Origin: Gammaproteobacteria bacterium HGW-Gammaproteobacteria-4
Lineage (GTDB): Bacteria > Pseudomonadota > Gammaproteobacteria > Xanthomonadales > Xanthomonadaceae
Direction: 5' to 3'
Length of the DNA: 64,000 nt
Assembly (NCBI GenBank): GCA_002839995.1
Contig: PGZC01000003.1
Span: 1 to 64,000, forward strand
Position numbers and translations under genes: made by a program. The notes beneath the pieces were generated by a model. It searched no databases. It saw nothing but the letters and a program-made list of their open reading frames with translations, and had not been told where the DNA came from. Position 1 is the first letter of the stretch. Each line of letters begins with the position of its first letter. Of this stretch, positions 20,669-28,540 are shown piece after piece.

Positions 20669-21082
20669 ATGGACCAGCCCGCCGATATCAATGGCCAACC
20701 CGCCAACCCGCCGTTCGTTACCCTCAGCGTGCAAAAAGGCGCACCCGCCGAAGCCGGTTGGACAACCATCGAAGGCTGCGGCAACAGCTACACCTACCGT
20801 TACGACGGCGGTACCGACGATCACGGCAATATCGTGGTGCATGGCCGGGGCCGGGTGGTGATCACGGTCAAGCTGGCCAGCGATCCGGCGCTGCAAATCC
20901 GCGACGTCAACTTCGAAAACGACCCGGCGCAACAACTCTCGAATCCCAACAACTCGCCGCGCGTCGCAACCATCGTCAACAAGAACGACGCAACGATGGA
21001 AAACGCCTACTACGCCGTCGAAGTGACCGACACCAGCAACGACTGCGCGCTGACTTTCGATCCGATGATTTCCAATCGGTAG
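20669..21082 (+). CDS. Small beta-rich protein paired with the TIR-TPR gene
   Basis: 137 residues, soluble, no signal peptide. A clear AAGGAG site precedes the ATG. Features are GWTTIEGCGNSYTYRYDGG, an alternating VVITVKLASDPALQIRDVNF and the ending CALTFDPMISNR. The conserved-looking DP elements recall the poorly known DP-EP family, but I hold that assignment loosely. Composition suggests an all-beta fold. It lies 50 bases behind the TIR-TM-TPR gene and should be cotranscribed, so it may be a ligand, sensor or inhibitor for it (inference). Confidence 0.6.
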   Translation: MDQPADINGQPANPPFVTLSVQKGAPAEAGWTTIEGCGNSYTYRYDGGTDDHGNIVVHGRGRVVITVKLASDPALQIRDVNFENDPAQQLSNPNNSPRVATIVNKNDATMENAYYAVEVTDTSNDCALTFDPMISNR

Positions 21083-21089
21083 GGAGCGG

Positions 21090-21111
21090 GTGCCGCGGCC
21101 AGCCGCGGCAC
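21090..21111. terminator. Hairpin between convergent genes
   Basis: A perfect 9-bp stem GTGCCGCGG / CCGCGGCAC with loop CCAG, starting 7 bases after the small beta-protein stop and ending at the stop of the convergent epimerase gene. No T-run follows. It probably serves both convergent transcripts. Confidence 0.6.
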
Positions 21112-21801
21112 TCACCCGCCAGCCGCCAACTCGATCAGGGCATCGTTGCGATGCAGGGTGATGCCACTGCCCGGCGCATCCAGCAACGCGGTTAGCGCCG
21201 CCGCCACCGTCGCCGCCGGGATCGCGCGGTAGCGATGCAGGCGGCCACCCAATAACGGGTTGTAAAGCGGCGCCAGCACCTGCGCGATGCGCTCGCCGGG
21301 GCGGCGATCGTTCACACGCGGCCCGAGCAGCAAACCCGGTTGCAGAAAATCGACCCGCGAAAACCCCAGCGCAATCACTGCCGCCTGCATCTCGCCCTTC
21401 ACCCGCAGATAAAAGCTGGCGGAATTGACATCCGCACCCACCGACGACACCACGACCGCCTGTCGCGCCCCATGCGCCCGCGCGCGTTCCGCCAGCGCCA
21501 CCACCGCATCGCGATCCAGCGCCGCGAACGCGGACTCGCTGCCAGCCTGACGCATGGTCGAGCCCAGCGTGCAGACGAACACCGACGGCGGATGCGCAGT
21601 CAGCGCCGCGTCGAGCCGCGCGTGCAGGTCCGCATGATTGAGAGCACCGATGATCGGCACCACCCGCGGATCGGACAGCGCAGGCGCCCGCCGCCCGACC
21701 GCGAGCACCCGCGCATCGGCCGGCAGGCGCGGCAACAACCGCGGCAACACGAGGCTGCCGATGAGGCCGGTGGCGCCGGCGAAGAGGATGTTGTGGCTCA
21801 T
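21112..21801 (-). CDS. NAD(P)-binding epimerase/oxidoreductase of the atypical SDR type
   Basis: 229 residues. The Rossmann fold opens with the glycine motif GATGLIGS at residues 8-15. VVVSSVGAD and FYLRVKGEMQAAV give the region corresponding to the SDR active site, with Tyr and Lys in YLRVKGE, resembling the HTATIP2/YbjT-like family. RVDFLQPGLLLGPR is the usual following strand. The substrate is unknown. It is convergent with the TIR operon and 51 bases downstream of the small open frame that ends the DarTG unit. Confidence 0.82.
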   Translation of the reverse strand: MSHNILFAGATGLIGSLVLPRLLPRLPADARVLAVGRRAPALSDPRVVPIIGALNHADLHARLDAALTAHPPSVFVCTLGSTMRQAGSESAFAALDRDAVVALAERARAHGARQAVVVSSVGADVNSASFYLRVKGEMQAAVIALGFSRVDFLQPGLLLGPRVNDRRPGERIAQVLAPLYNPLLGGRLHRYRAIPAATVAAALTALLDAPGSGITLHRNDALIELAAGG

Positions 21802-21852
21802 GGCTTCACCCTGAGCGTACTCACAGGCTGGTCATCGCGTACACCATGTCGC

Positions 21853-21993
21853 TCACCGAGCGACATAACCGGCGCAGCCGTAAGGTGGCGCACCTTCGGT
21901 CACCACCCCCAGCACCACGGCCAAGCCATCGCCGCCGGTCAGGTGGCGCATGATCGGGGTTGCGAGGCCATTCTCGCTGATGTCGGTTGACAT
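21853..21993 (-). CDS. Possible 46-residue open frame after darG
   Basis: ATG at 21991-21993 lies 6 bases past the darG stop. It encodes 46 residues containing GLATPIMRHLTGGDGLAVVLG and ending CAGYVAR. Third-codon GC is high, as in true genes of this window, but there is no good ribosome site and no family I recognise. In another frame, just downstream, SVSDMVYAMTSL ends at 21821, so this could be the remnant of a longer gene that lost frame. Weakly supported. Confidence 0.28.
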   Translation of the reverse strand: MSTDISENGLATPIMRHLTGGDGLAVVLGVVTEGAPPYGCAGYVAR

Positions 21994-21999
21994 ACGTGA

Positions 22000-23049
22000 T
22001 TACGCGCCAGCGCCGCTCAACCAACCCTGTCGCTGCAACACGTCGAACGCGAGCCTGATCTGGCGCGCGGAGAATCGCGCCTTGCGTTCATTCCACGCGT
22101 ATACCCGCGCGGTGGCTGCGGCGGCGTCCCCGGCGCCCTCGCGCGTTGCGACCCAATGCACCGTGGACAGCAACTCGAGTCCGAACGGTGTCTCGAACCC
22201 ATCGACGAGCGCGGCCACACGATCGAATCGCGCGCGCGTTTCACCATCATCGGACAAAAATGCCTCGGACTCGCTCACTGCGCCTGGCACCAGCACAAGC
22301 GGCTTGTTCGGCGCATCGCCACCATCGAAATATCCGGACACGAGGTGCCCTTCGATCGCCTTCAACACGTGGCCCAGGTTGCTTGCATAAGGCCCATACG
22401 GCGCCTTCGCATAGCGCAACCGGAGCGCTTGACCACTTTCCTGCATGAAATACATCAACTTGTGCACTTCCAGCAGGCTGACGAAAGGATCGAGAAGTCC
22501 GCTCAAATAGCGGTTGACGAGCACGACAAGCGCCGCTCGCCCGGCCGTCATCGACGGAACTTCAGTGGAGCGGTGACCGGTCTTCGGTGCGGGATCGCCG
22601 CTGGGCTCGAATACCAGCACGCGAACATCGCCAAGGTCGCGCAGACGCGTTTCAATCCGAGCGCGCACATCGCTCCAGTCCAGGCCACCGAGACCACTAC
22701 CCAGTGGCGGCAGGGCGATCGATCGAATCTTGCGCGCCCGAATCTCGGCGACTAACGCCAGGAGACCGGATTCGATGTCTTCGATTCGGCTCTTGCCGCG
22801 CCAGTGCCGCTTGGTCGGGAAATTGACGATGTACTTCGGGTTCGTCATGTAACCCGTCTCGAACACGCACATCTTGCCCGGCTGCACCTCACCGCGCTTG
22901 CACGCCTCACTGTAGGCTTTGAAGTTCTCGGGGAACACATTCTTGAATTGCAGCGCGACGCCGCGGCCCATCACGCCAACGCAATTGACGGTATTGACCA
23001 ACGCCTCGGCGTCGGACTTCAGAATATCCCCGCTGGTAAATTCGATCAT
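22000..23049 (-). CDS. darG: DarG antitoxin (macro-domain DNA ADP-ribosylglycohydrolase)
   Basis: 349 residues from the ATG at 23047-23049 (MIEFTSGDILKSDAEALVN). Residues 1-155 form a macrodomain: ALVNTVNCVGVMGRGVALQF binds ADP-ribose and SIALPPLGSGLGGLDW is the second loop. DarG of this type removes ADP-ribose from thymidine in DNA, reversing DarT. The C-terminal ~185 residues (VNRYLSGLLDPFVSLLEVHK, then KAPYGPYASNLGHVL) match the second DarG domain, which binds and neutralises the toxin. It begins 14 bases after darT on the same strand, the usual toxin-first order for darTG. Length and both domains are complete. Confidence 0.92.
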   Translation of the reverse strand: MIEFTSGDILKSDAEALVNTVNCVGVMGRGVALQFKNVFPENFKAYSEACKRGEVQPGKMCVFETGYMTNPKYIVNFPTKRHWRGKSRIEDIESGLLALVAEIRARKIRSIALPPLGSGLGGLDWSDVRARIETRLRDLGDVRVLVFEPSGDPAPKTGHRSTEVPSMTAGRAALVVLVNRYLSGLLDPFVSLLEVHKLMYFMQESGQALRLRYAKAPYGPYASNLGHVLKAIEGHLVSGYFDGGDAPNKPLVLVPGAVSESEAFLSDDGETRARFDRVAALVDGFETPFGLELLSTVHWVATREGAGDAAAATARVYAWNERKARFSARQIRLAFDVLQRQGWLSGAGA

Positions 23050-23063
23050 CGCGCTCTCCGCCG

Positions 23064-23720
23064 CTAATAGTACCAGTCCCGCAGGATCTCGATCCGCGGC
23101 CGATGCCCGCACGATCCAAGGTTATCAGTGAGCGATTGTGCCTGCTCAGGCGAGCTCACACCGACACGCTCGACCAGCTCCCATGGAAACCTCTCCTCCA
23201 CGAGAAATTCCGCCTGCTTGCCTTCCTTCACCTGGCTCGAAACCCTGGAACCAGACCACTTCGAGGCATTCACGGCGTCCCAGTTGATTTCGGCAAGTTG
23301 CGCGAGCGCGCTGCGATCCTCGAAGTAGTTCGCGCCAGCGTTGGACAAGGTGAATGCCCAGCGCCGATCGTGCTGCTCCGCCCAAGCTACCGCAGCGTGC
23401 AGGTCGCTCTCCAGGTGAAGAATCGGGCCCTGTCCACCGCGGTACGCCAAGTCTTGATGGTTCGCCTGATAGATCAAGTACAACATGATCGAACGCGGAC
23501 AAAAGTAGAACGGCACACAGTCGCCCACTTTGAGCCCAGGTCGGGAGCTGAGCGGCGATTGCAGCCGGCGCTGCTTTATTGCGCTCATGCCGATGGTGGT
23601 GCCGACAGACTCACGGCGACCCATGATCGCGTCGCACCAGAGAAACCCATCGGCCACCACCGAGGCCAGTCGGTCGGCGTGAATAATATAGTAAATCTTC
23701 GGTTGCGCTGGCACCGGCAT
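23064..23720 (-). CDS. darT: DarT toxin (DNA ADP-ribosyltransferase)
   Basis: 218 residues, typical for DarT, which uses NAD to ADP-ribosylate thymidine in single-stranded DNA and blocks replication, including that of phages. The N-terminal IIHADRLASVVADGFLWCDA, the arginine in AIKQRRL (Arg51, at the position reported to be needed for NAD binding) and the strand DCVPFYFCPRSIMLYLIY are family marks. The catalytic glutamate is probably Glu171 in AEFLVEERFPW. It sits directly upstream of darG and 15 bases downstream of a 52-codon acidic open frame that overlaps mcrC, so it appears to be cotranscribed with McrBC. Confidence 0.92.
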   Translation of the reverse strand: MPVPAQPKIYYIIHADRLASVVADGFLWCDAIMGRRESVGTTIGMSAIKQRRLQSPLSSRPGLKVGDCVPFYFCPRSIMLYLIYQANHQDLAYRGGQGPILHLESDLHAAVAWAEQHDRRWAFTLSNAGANYFEDRSALAQLAEINWDAVNASKWSGSRVSSQVKEGKQAEFLVEERFPWELVERVGVSSPEQAQSLTDNLGSCGHRPRIEILRDWYY

Positions 23721-23735
23721 CGCGAACTCCCCGAA

Positions 23736-23894
23736 TCACTCAATTATGGCGTCAAGGGTCATCTCGTCGTCTTCGAGTTCCGTCTGGATATCCTCCGCGA
23801 AATCGAGGTCATGGTCATCGGGCAGCCGCACTGCCGCCTCACGCACATTGAGCTTGCCGGTCACCACATCGGCAAAGAGGATGGATGGGTTCAT
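23736..23894 (-). CDS. Small acidic protein between mcrC and darT, function unknown
   Basis: 52 residues. The ATG (23892-23894) overlaps the mcrC stop as ATGA, and the TGA lies 15 bases before darT. The product opens MNPSILFADVVTGKLNVREA and ends MTLDAIIE. It has 15 Asp/Glu against three Lys/Arg, concentrated in the second half (DDHDLDF, ELEDDE), so it is strongly acidic, with a likely N-terminal amphipathic helix. The overlap implies translational coupling. I recognise no family. An acidic mini-protein beside a nuclease and a DNA-modifying toxin could be a DNA mimic or a regulator of either (inference). Easily missed because of its size. Confidence 0.62.
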   Translation of the reverse strand: MNPSILFADVVTGKLNVREAAVRLPDDHDLDFAEDIQTELEDDEMTLDAIIE

Positions 23895-25279
23895 GCGAGA
23901 GACTCCAGTACGCCATGATGCTGCCGATCATTCACCCCATCAGCATAGCGCCCGGATGCGTGGCTGCCGCTGCAAAAGCATGGCAGAAATGGCGCATCGT
24001 CGGGCAGGCACAATTTCCGCGATGTCAGGCAAAACGGCAGTACCCAGAGCCGCAGTTCGCTGCCGCCTGTGAAATCGAACACCGGCAGCGCCTCGGTGAG
24101 GCGATCAGTGCGCGGATAGATCAACACCACATCGCCGGCACCGTGCAGATAACTGTGCCCGTAGGCGTGCAACTGGTAGAAGTCGGCTTGCGAGAGACCA
24201 TACTTGTCGGCCCCGTTCGCCTTCAGGCCATCAAGCAGTTTCCATTTGGTGTCGAGCACCAGCAGCACGTCATGGTCGGCATCGCGAATCAGCAGGTCCG
24301 GCTTCATCCAGAACCAGTGCTGCTCGCAGTGACGCACCAGATGATGGCTGCGAGCCTGCGCCTTGAGCATGCGTGGCCGAGCGACCTGCAGCGCCAGATG
24401 TTCGGTAACGAAGGCTTCGAACACGGCTTCCATCGGAAACAGCAGCGAAGGCGCATTGTGCCTGCCGTTACCGGGCAGGGGCGCTTGCGCATCGAGGATC
24501 AGGCGCGCCCAGGCCAGTGCATCGGCGTAAAGCCCCATGCCACGGTCGAGTCTGACCTGCTGAAAATCGACCCGTGGATGCTCGGACGCAGGCACGTCCG
24601 CAAAGGCAAACTCCACCTCACGCGCCAGTTGCTGGTTTGCAGGTGACGCCGACTGCTGCAAAACGCTACGCAACGCGGCATGTAGCAGGCGGTTCTCCGG
24701 TCGGTCGATCGAAAATTCGTGGCGCGCGGTGTAGAAGCGGTCGGCGCGACAGCGGTTTTGCCGCAGGTGTTGCGCCACCAACAACTTGCCGCGCAACGCA
24801 AACAGGTTTTCCTCGCGAGCGCTGTAGTCACCGCGCAACCCCCGCTTGACCAACTGCGCGACGGTGCGCAGAAACTCGGCGATGAACACTTCCAGCAGTG
24901 GCATGCGTCTTGCGAGCAGCTTGGCGCTGTCAGTCTGGATGTGACGGAACCCATGCAGGCAACGCAGCATGTCGATCAGCAATTGCCGCGCAACGACGTC
25001 ACCCCCATCCATCGCCCTGCCCACCTTGGGCAGAACCTCGATCTGGAACCCATCCGGCGCACGGATCACGCCGACGAAACTCGTCACCTGGATCGCCCGG
25101 CGACCACTGCGGCGGCTGAATCGCAACCAGGGGGCATCGCAATCCTCGGCCACGCTCAGACACCTCCTTTCCAGCCAATCGAACACATGTGCCGGAATGG
25201 CGTGCGCGCCCTCACCCACGGCACAGGCCGGTGCCTCGGCCACCAGCGCATCGAACTCGTAGATCGTGATGCCGCTCAT
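23891..25279 (-). CDS. mcrC: McrC subunit of the McrBC type IV restriction system
   Basis: 462 residues from the ATG at 25277-25279; a TTG five codons upstream is possible. McrC carries the nuclease of McrBC, which cleaves modified foreign DNA when McrB hydrolyses GTP. The N-terminal part (TSFVGVIRAPDGFQIEVLPK) and the DYSAREENLFALRGKLL segment fit the 5-methylcytosine-restriction subunit family. The PD-(D/E)xK centre is MKPDLLI followed by VLLVLDTKWK. It follows mcrB by 15 bases and overlaps the acidic 52-residue gene. Complete and without visible damage. Confidence 0.92.
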   Translation of the reverse strand: MSGITIYEFDALVAEAPACAVGEGAHAIPAHVFDWLERRCLSVAEDCDAPWLRFSRRSGRRAIQVTSFVGVIRAPDGFQIEVLPKVGRAMDGGDVVARQLLIDMLRCLHGFRHIQTDSAKLLARRMPLLEVFIAEFLRTVAQLVKRGLRGDYSAREENLFALRGKLLVAQHLRQNRCRADRFYTARHEFSIDRPENRLLHAALRSVLQQSASPANQQLAREVEFAFADVPASEHPRVDFQQVRLDRGMGLYADALAWARLILDAQAPLPGNGRHNAPSLLFPMEAVFEAFVTEHLALQVARPRMLKAQARSHHLVRHCEQHWFWMKPDLLIRDADHDVLLVLDTKWKLLDGLKANGADKYGLSQADFYQLHAYGHSYLHGAGDVVLIYPRTDRLTEALPVFDFTGGSELRLWVLPFCLTSRKLCLPDDAPFLPCFCSGSHASGRYADGVNDRQHHGVLESLA

Positions 25280-25294
25280 CCGTCGCGCAGCCAA

Positions 25295-27265
25295 TCAGAT
25301 CGACATCGTGTGGTAGATGCCGATGTATGCGTCCGGAACCGAGAACGCCGCAGCCTGCACGGCGTAGCGACGCTTGGTGCCGTAAATATCCTGCCCGTGA
25401 TCGGGACCGAAAAGGCGTGCCAGTTCGTCCTCATGACCACCGCTTTCGGTGACGAACTGCGCCGATTCCGCCTTCTGGTTGTCGGCCAGCACCAGCCGTA
25501 TCTTCTGCCAGTCCTCGAAGAAATATTCTTCCAGCAGCGGCACGATGCGATGGCGAAATACCTGCGCCAACGCATCCAGCCGTGCGCTGCCATCGGCAAC
25601 GTGCGCCAGCGCCGTGAAGTAGGCATGGCCGATGCAGTGGTCGCGATCATAAAGCGCCTCGATCCGCTCATTGATCGCGCGCAACATGCGCGGAACATCG
25701 ATGACCTTCTCGCCCAACGTGACGCGAAGACCAGCGAGCGGCGCACCCGGCTCATCACTGGCATCCGGCATCACCGGAACGAACTCGAAGCGCCGCCGCA
25801 GCGCAGTGTCGAGCAGCGCCAAAGACCGATCCGCCGTGTTCATGGTGCCGATGACGTCGACGTTGGCCGGCACCGAAAACGGTTCGCCGGAGTACGGCAG
25901 CACTATCGAAAGAGCGTGTTCGGCGCCTTCGCGCTTGTCGGCCTCGATCAGCGTGATCAGTTCGCCGAAAATCTTGCTGACGTTGCCGCGATTGATCTCG
26001 TCGATCACCATCGCAAACCGCTGGGTCGGCGCCAGCCGCGCCCGTCGGCAAAGCTCCTTGAATACCCCAGCCCGGATTTCATAGCGAACTTCCCCGCCGT
26101 CGGCGTCATCGCCCAGCACCGGCCGCAAGCCTTCGACAAACTCCTCGTAGCCATAGGACTGGTGGAATGTGACCATGCTGTAGCGCTGCAACGGGTCGGC
26201 CGCCTGAGGCCCAGCCTTGAGCTGATCCACCAACACCATCAGATCGGCACACGCGTCGCGCCACTCGCCCGCAAGCTGCCATACCGAGTCGGCCGACTTG
26301 TCGAACACGGCAGGGCCGATCCGTGCTTTCAAATTGACGGTAGTCGAATGCTCGACCGTGTGGTTCTGCAACGTGCCCCAAAGTGTCTGCCGTACATTGC
26401 GATTGCGACCCTTGGCTTGTGCGATGGCCTGAATGAACGGGTGATCGAAAAGCTGCCCCACTTTCGCGCTGCCGCCAAGTTGATACAGAGCCGCTACCGC
26501 ACCTTCCCACCACGTCAGCGGGACAATCCGTTCGGCAATGAACCCGCTACGCCACTCTTCGTCGGAGACCGACGTCATCTCCTGCTCGTAGTGTTGCTTC
26601 AGCAGCCTGGATAACGCATAGGTCTTGCCGGTTCCTGGCGGGCCGTAATAGATGCGGTTGATTGGCTTCTCTCGGGACATCTCGAATTTTGGCTCACTTT
26701 CAAAGTGCTTCAAAATGTCTTCATCAGACGAGGCGTTCCCTATGTTCAGCTTTGCCGCGACCTCAGAATAGCTCAGCTTGAATCCGCGAATCGCAGCTAT
26801 CGTCCATGCCACCAGTTGCGCCATGGACATGGCGAGTCCATCGGCAGCCGGCAGGTATGCAGCGATGGGTGAGCTGTTGTTGCGGTCACCGCGCAACACC
26901 TCGTATGTCCGGCGAACCGAGTGATCACCGTGTAACCCAACGGTGTCGATCTTCACCTCGAAATATTGTTCCGCGTTAATTCCGATCGTATAGGCCAGCT
27001 CCTTTGGAGCATCGTGCGATGGGTATATCCTCGCCCAGTTATAGCGGGCGAAGCGGTTAGCCTGAGTAGTCGGCCGCCTACGGATGTCGACGTGTCCCGC
27101 CGGAAAATACGCGGTTTGCACTGCCTTGGCCCAATCTTCGGTCAGCCGGTAGGCTTGTTTCAATTCTGCGTAAGCGCGGCTCTGCTCTGGGTCGGTCTTG
27201 TCATAAATCGTCTCCTTCCACTTGCTCAACAGTTCAAAGTGCTCGCTGGTGAAATAGTCCGTCAT
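25295..27265 (-). CDS. mcrB: McrB GTPase subunit of the McrBC restriction system
   Basis: 656 residues. The AAA+ domain has Walker A GPPGTGKT at 208-215, Walker B IDEINRGN at 421-428 and the McrB-specific MNTADR at 475-480 that replaces sensor 1, plus SYGYEEFVEGL and ALRRRFEF. The N-terminal ~200 residues should be the target-recognition region; they do not look like E. coli McrB and have no name I know, so the DNA modification recognised is open. Bases around 26690-26800 are noticeably AT-richer than nearby genes, a hint of transfer. First gene of the mcrB-mcrC-acidic protein-darT-darG unit. Confidence 0.93.
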   Translation of the reverse strand: MTDYFTSEHFELLSKWKETIYDKTDPEQSRAYAELKQAYRLTEDWAKAVQTAYFPAGHVDIRRRPTTQANRFARYNWARIYPSHDAPKELAYTIGINAEQYFEVKIDTVGLHGDHSVRRTYEVLRGDRNNSSPIAAYLPAADGLAMSMAQLVAWTIAAIRGFKLSYSEVAAKLNIGNASSDEDILKHFESEPKFEMSREKPINRIYYGPPGTGKTYALSRLLKQHYEQEMTSVSDEEWRSGFIAERIVPLTWWEGAVAALYQLGGSAKVGQLFDHPFIQAIAQAKGRNRNVRQTLWGTLQNHTVEHSTTVNLKARIGPAVFDKSADSVWQLAGEWRDACADLMVLVDQLKAGPQAADPLQRYSMVTFHQSYGYEEFVEGLRPVLGDDADGGEVRYEIRAGVFKELCRRARLAPTQRFAMVIDEINRGNVSKIFGELITLIEADKREGAEHALSIVLPYSGEPFSVPANVDVIGTMNTADRSLALLDTALRRRFEFVPVMPDASDEPGAPLAGLRVTLGEKVIDVPRMLRAINERIEALYDRDHCIGHAYFTALAHVADGSARLDALAQVFRHRIVPLLEEYFFEDWQKIRLVLADNQKAESAQFVTESGGHEDELARLFGPDHGQDIYGTKRRYAVQAAAFSVPDAYIGIYHTMSI

Positions 27266-27515
27266 GGCGTCTGCACCCCTTCCGCTTCACTTTCGAGTTT
27301 TGCTCGGGCCGCGATGCACCGCAAAAGTCCGGGTATGCCCGCCCCGTCGCATGCGTACGCCGTGTGCTGCGGGTAGCTTTCATGGCGCCGCCCCTGCTTC
27401 GGGCGCGACCAGCGCTACGTGGAACCCGCTGTCGGCTCCGCTGCGCTTGAGCCGACCTACGAAGCGTAACCACCAGCGTGCCACCCACTCCCGGCCTGAA
27501 CCGATTACGCTGCGG
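27266..27515. repeat. Intergenic gap with hairpin repeat (TGTCGGCTC family)
   Basis: The gap between the mcrB start and the OmpA-like gene end. A hairpin at 27431-27456 pairs GTCGGCTC with GAGCCGAC around CGCTGCGCTT and is followed by CTAC. The same hairpin recurs near 29149-29183 and 33178-33270. The remaining bases should hold the promoter of the mcrB unit; I cannot point to a good one. mcrB is preceded by AAGGGG. Confidence 0.6.
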
Positions 27516-28502
27516 TCAGTAAATCACCACCACCACGCTTTGATTGATCTTGTCGCGGCCGACGGTGTCGTACAGCCGCGATACGCCGTATTCACTGGCG
27601 ATGACGTCGCTGATCTGCGGCGGCTCCCAGCCAAACCACATCGTCTCGATGCGTTCCGCGGCGATCCCCGCTGCGAGCAACGCGTCTTTTGCCGCCAACG
27701 CGCGACGTGCCGACAGGGCGCGGTTGTGGCGCAGATCGCCGATCTGGCTGGCGCGGCCGATAAGCACTACCTTGCGCTCGGCGTGTTCGCGCAACTGCTT
27801 GGAAACGGTATCGATCAGGCCCGAGCGATATGCCGGCGTAACCACGTCGCTGCCCAGATCGAACAGCACGATGCCGTGCTCAAGCCGAGCCACGGCGAGG
27901 ACATGGCATTGCATCAGTTGCGCCACCAGCGGCGCACAAAACTCCTTGCACTCGGCAATCTCGCGCAGGTAATCCGCGTGGCCGATCGAACCGTCCTTGA
28001 GCGTCTCGAGGTGATGGCGCAGATGATCGGCAACCAACTTCTGCGCCTCCTCCATGTTCTCGGCTCCCTCAAGCGCCGCCAGCGAATTCACGGTCATGTG
28101 CATCGCCTGTTCCTTGCATTGTTTCTCCAGCAGCGGGTTGTCGTCGCGCGTTACCCGCAAGGCTTGAACCCAGTTGGTGCTGTCTTGCGGCAAGCCGGAA
28201 AAATCGGTCGGCCCCTCGGCGCCGGGCTGATTCTTGATGACCTCGCTGGTCGCTGTGAGCTCATCCATCAAGCTGTCGATTGCGTCGGGATCGGTGGCCG
28301 CTGGCGACGTCGCCTCAAGCTCCGAATCGGCAGCAATCGCCTGCCCAACATCCTTCGGCAAACCGAGGTCGGGCGGCGCGGCGGGATCCGCGGCGGATTG
28401 CGCAAATGCCAGGCTCGATCCTGACAACAGAGCCAAAAATACCAGTACCCCGGCTACCCGGATGTGCGGCGGTCGTGCGTGCTGCGATCGTGTGCTGTAC
28501 AT
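27516..28502 (-). CDS. OmpA-family periplasmic/outer-membrane protein
   Basis: 328 residues from the ATG at 28500-28502, chosen over one nine codons upstream because AGGGAG precedes it at the right distance. A signal peptide ends near LAFAQ. Residues ~35-200 are an unassigned helical region with four cysteines (KQCKEQ, AECKEFC, MQCH). Residues ~205-325 are an OmpA C-terminal-like peptidoglycan-binding domain: GIVLFDLGSDVVTPAYR, KVVLIGRASQIGDLRHNRALSARRA and the ending QSVVVVIY. It lies 38 bases after a TlpA-type thioredoxin gene, so its cysteines may be that protein's substrate (inference). Confidence 0.82.
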   Translation of the reverse strand: MYSTRSQHARPPHIRVAGVLVFLALLSGSSLAFAQSAADPAAPPDLGLPKDVGQAIAADSELEATSPAATDPDAIDSLMDELTATSEVIKNQPGAEGPTDFSGLPQDSTNWVQALRVTRDDNPLLEKQCKEQAMHMTVNSLAALEGAENMEEAQKLVADHLRHHLETLKDGSIGHADYLREIAECKEFCAPLVAQLMQCHVLAVARLEHGIVLFDLGSDVVTPAYRSGLIDTVSKQLREHAERKVVLIGRASQIGDLRHNRALSARRALAAKDALLAAGIAAERIETMWFGWEPPQISDVIASEYGVSRLYDTVGRDKINQSVVVVIY

Positions 28503-28540
28503 CGAAACTCCCTGTCGCGTGCGGTACATCGACTCGCCGG

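Noticed and set aside
24719-26614. 631-codon open frame on the plus strand opposite mcrC and mcrB
   Set aside because: High-GC antisense shadow: no ribosome site, skewed His/Gln/Arg composition, and complete, motif-bearing McrB and McrC on the other strand.
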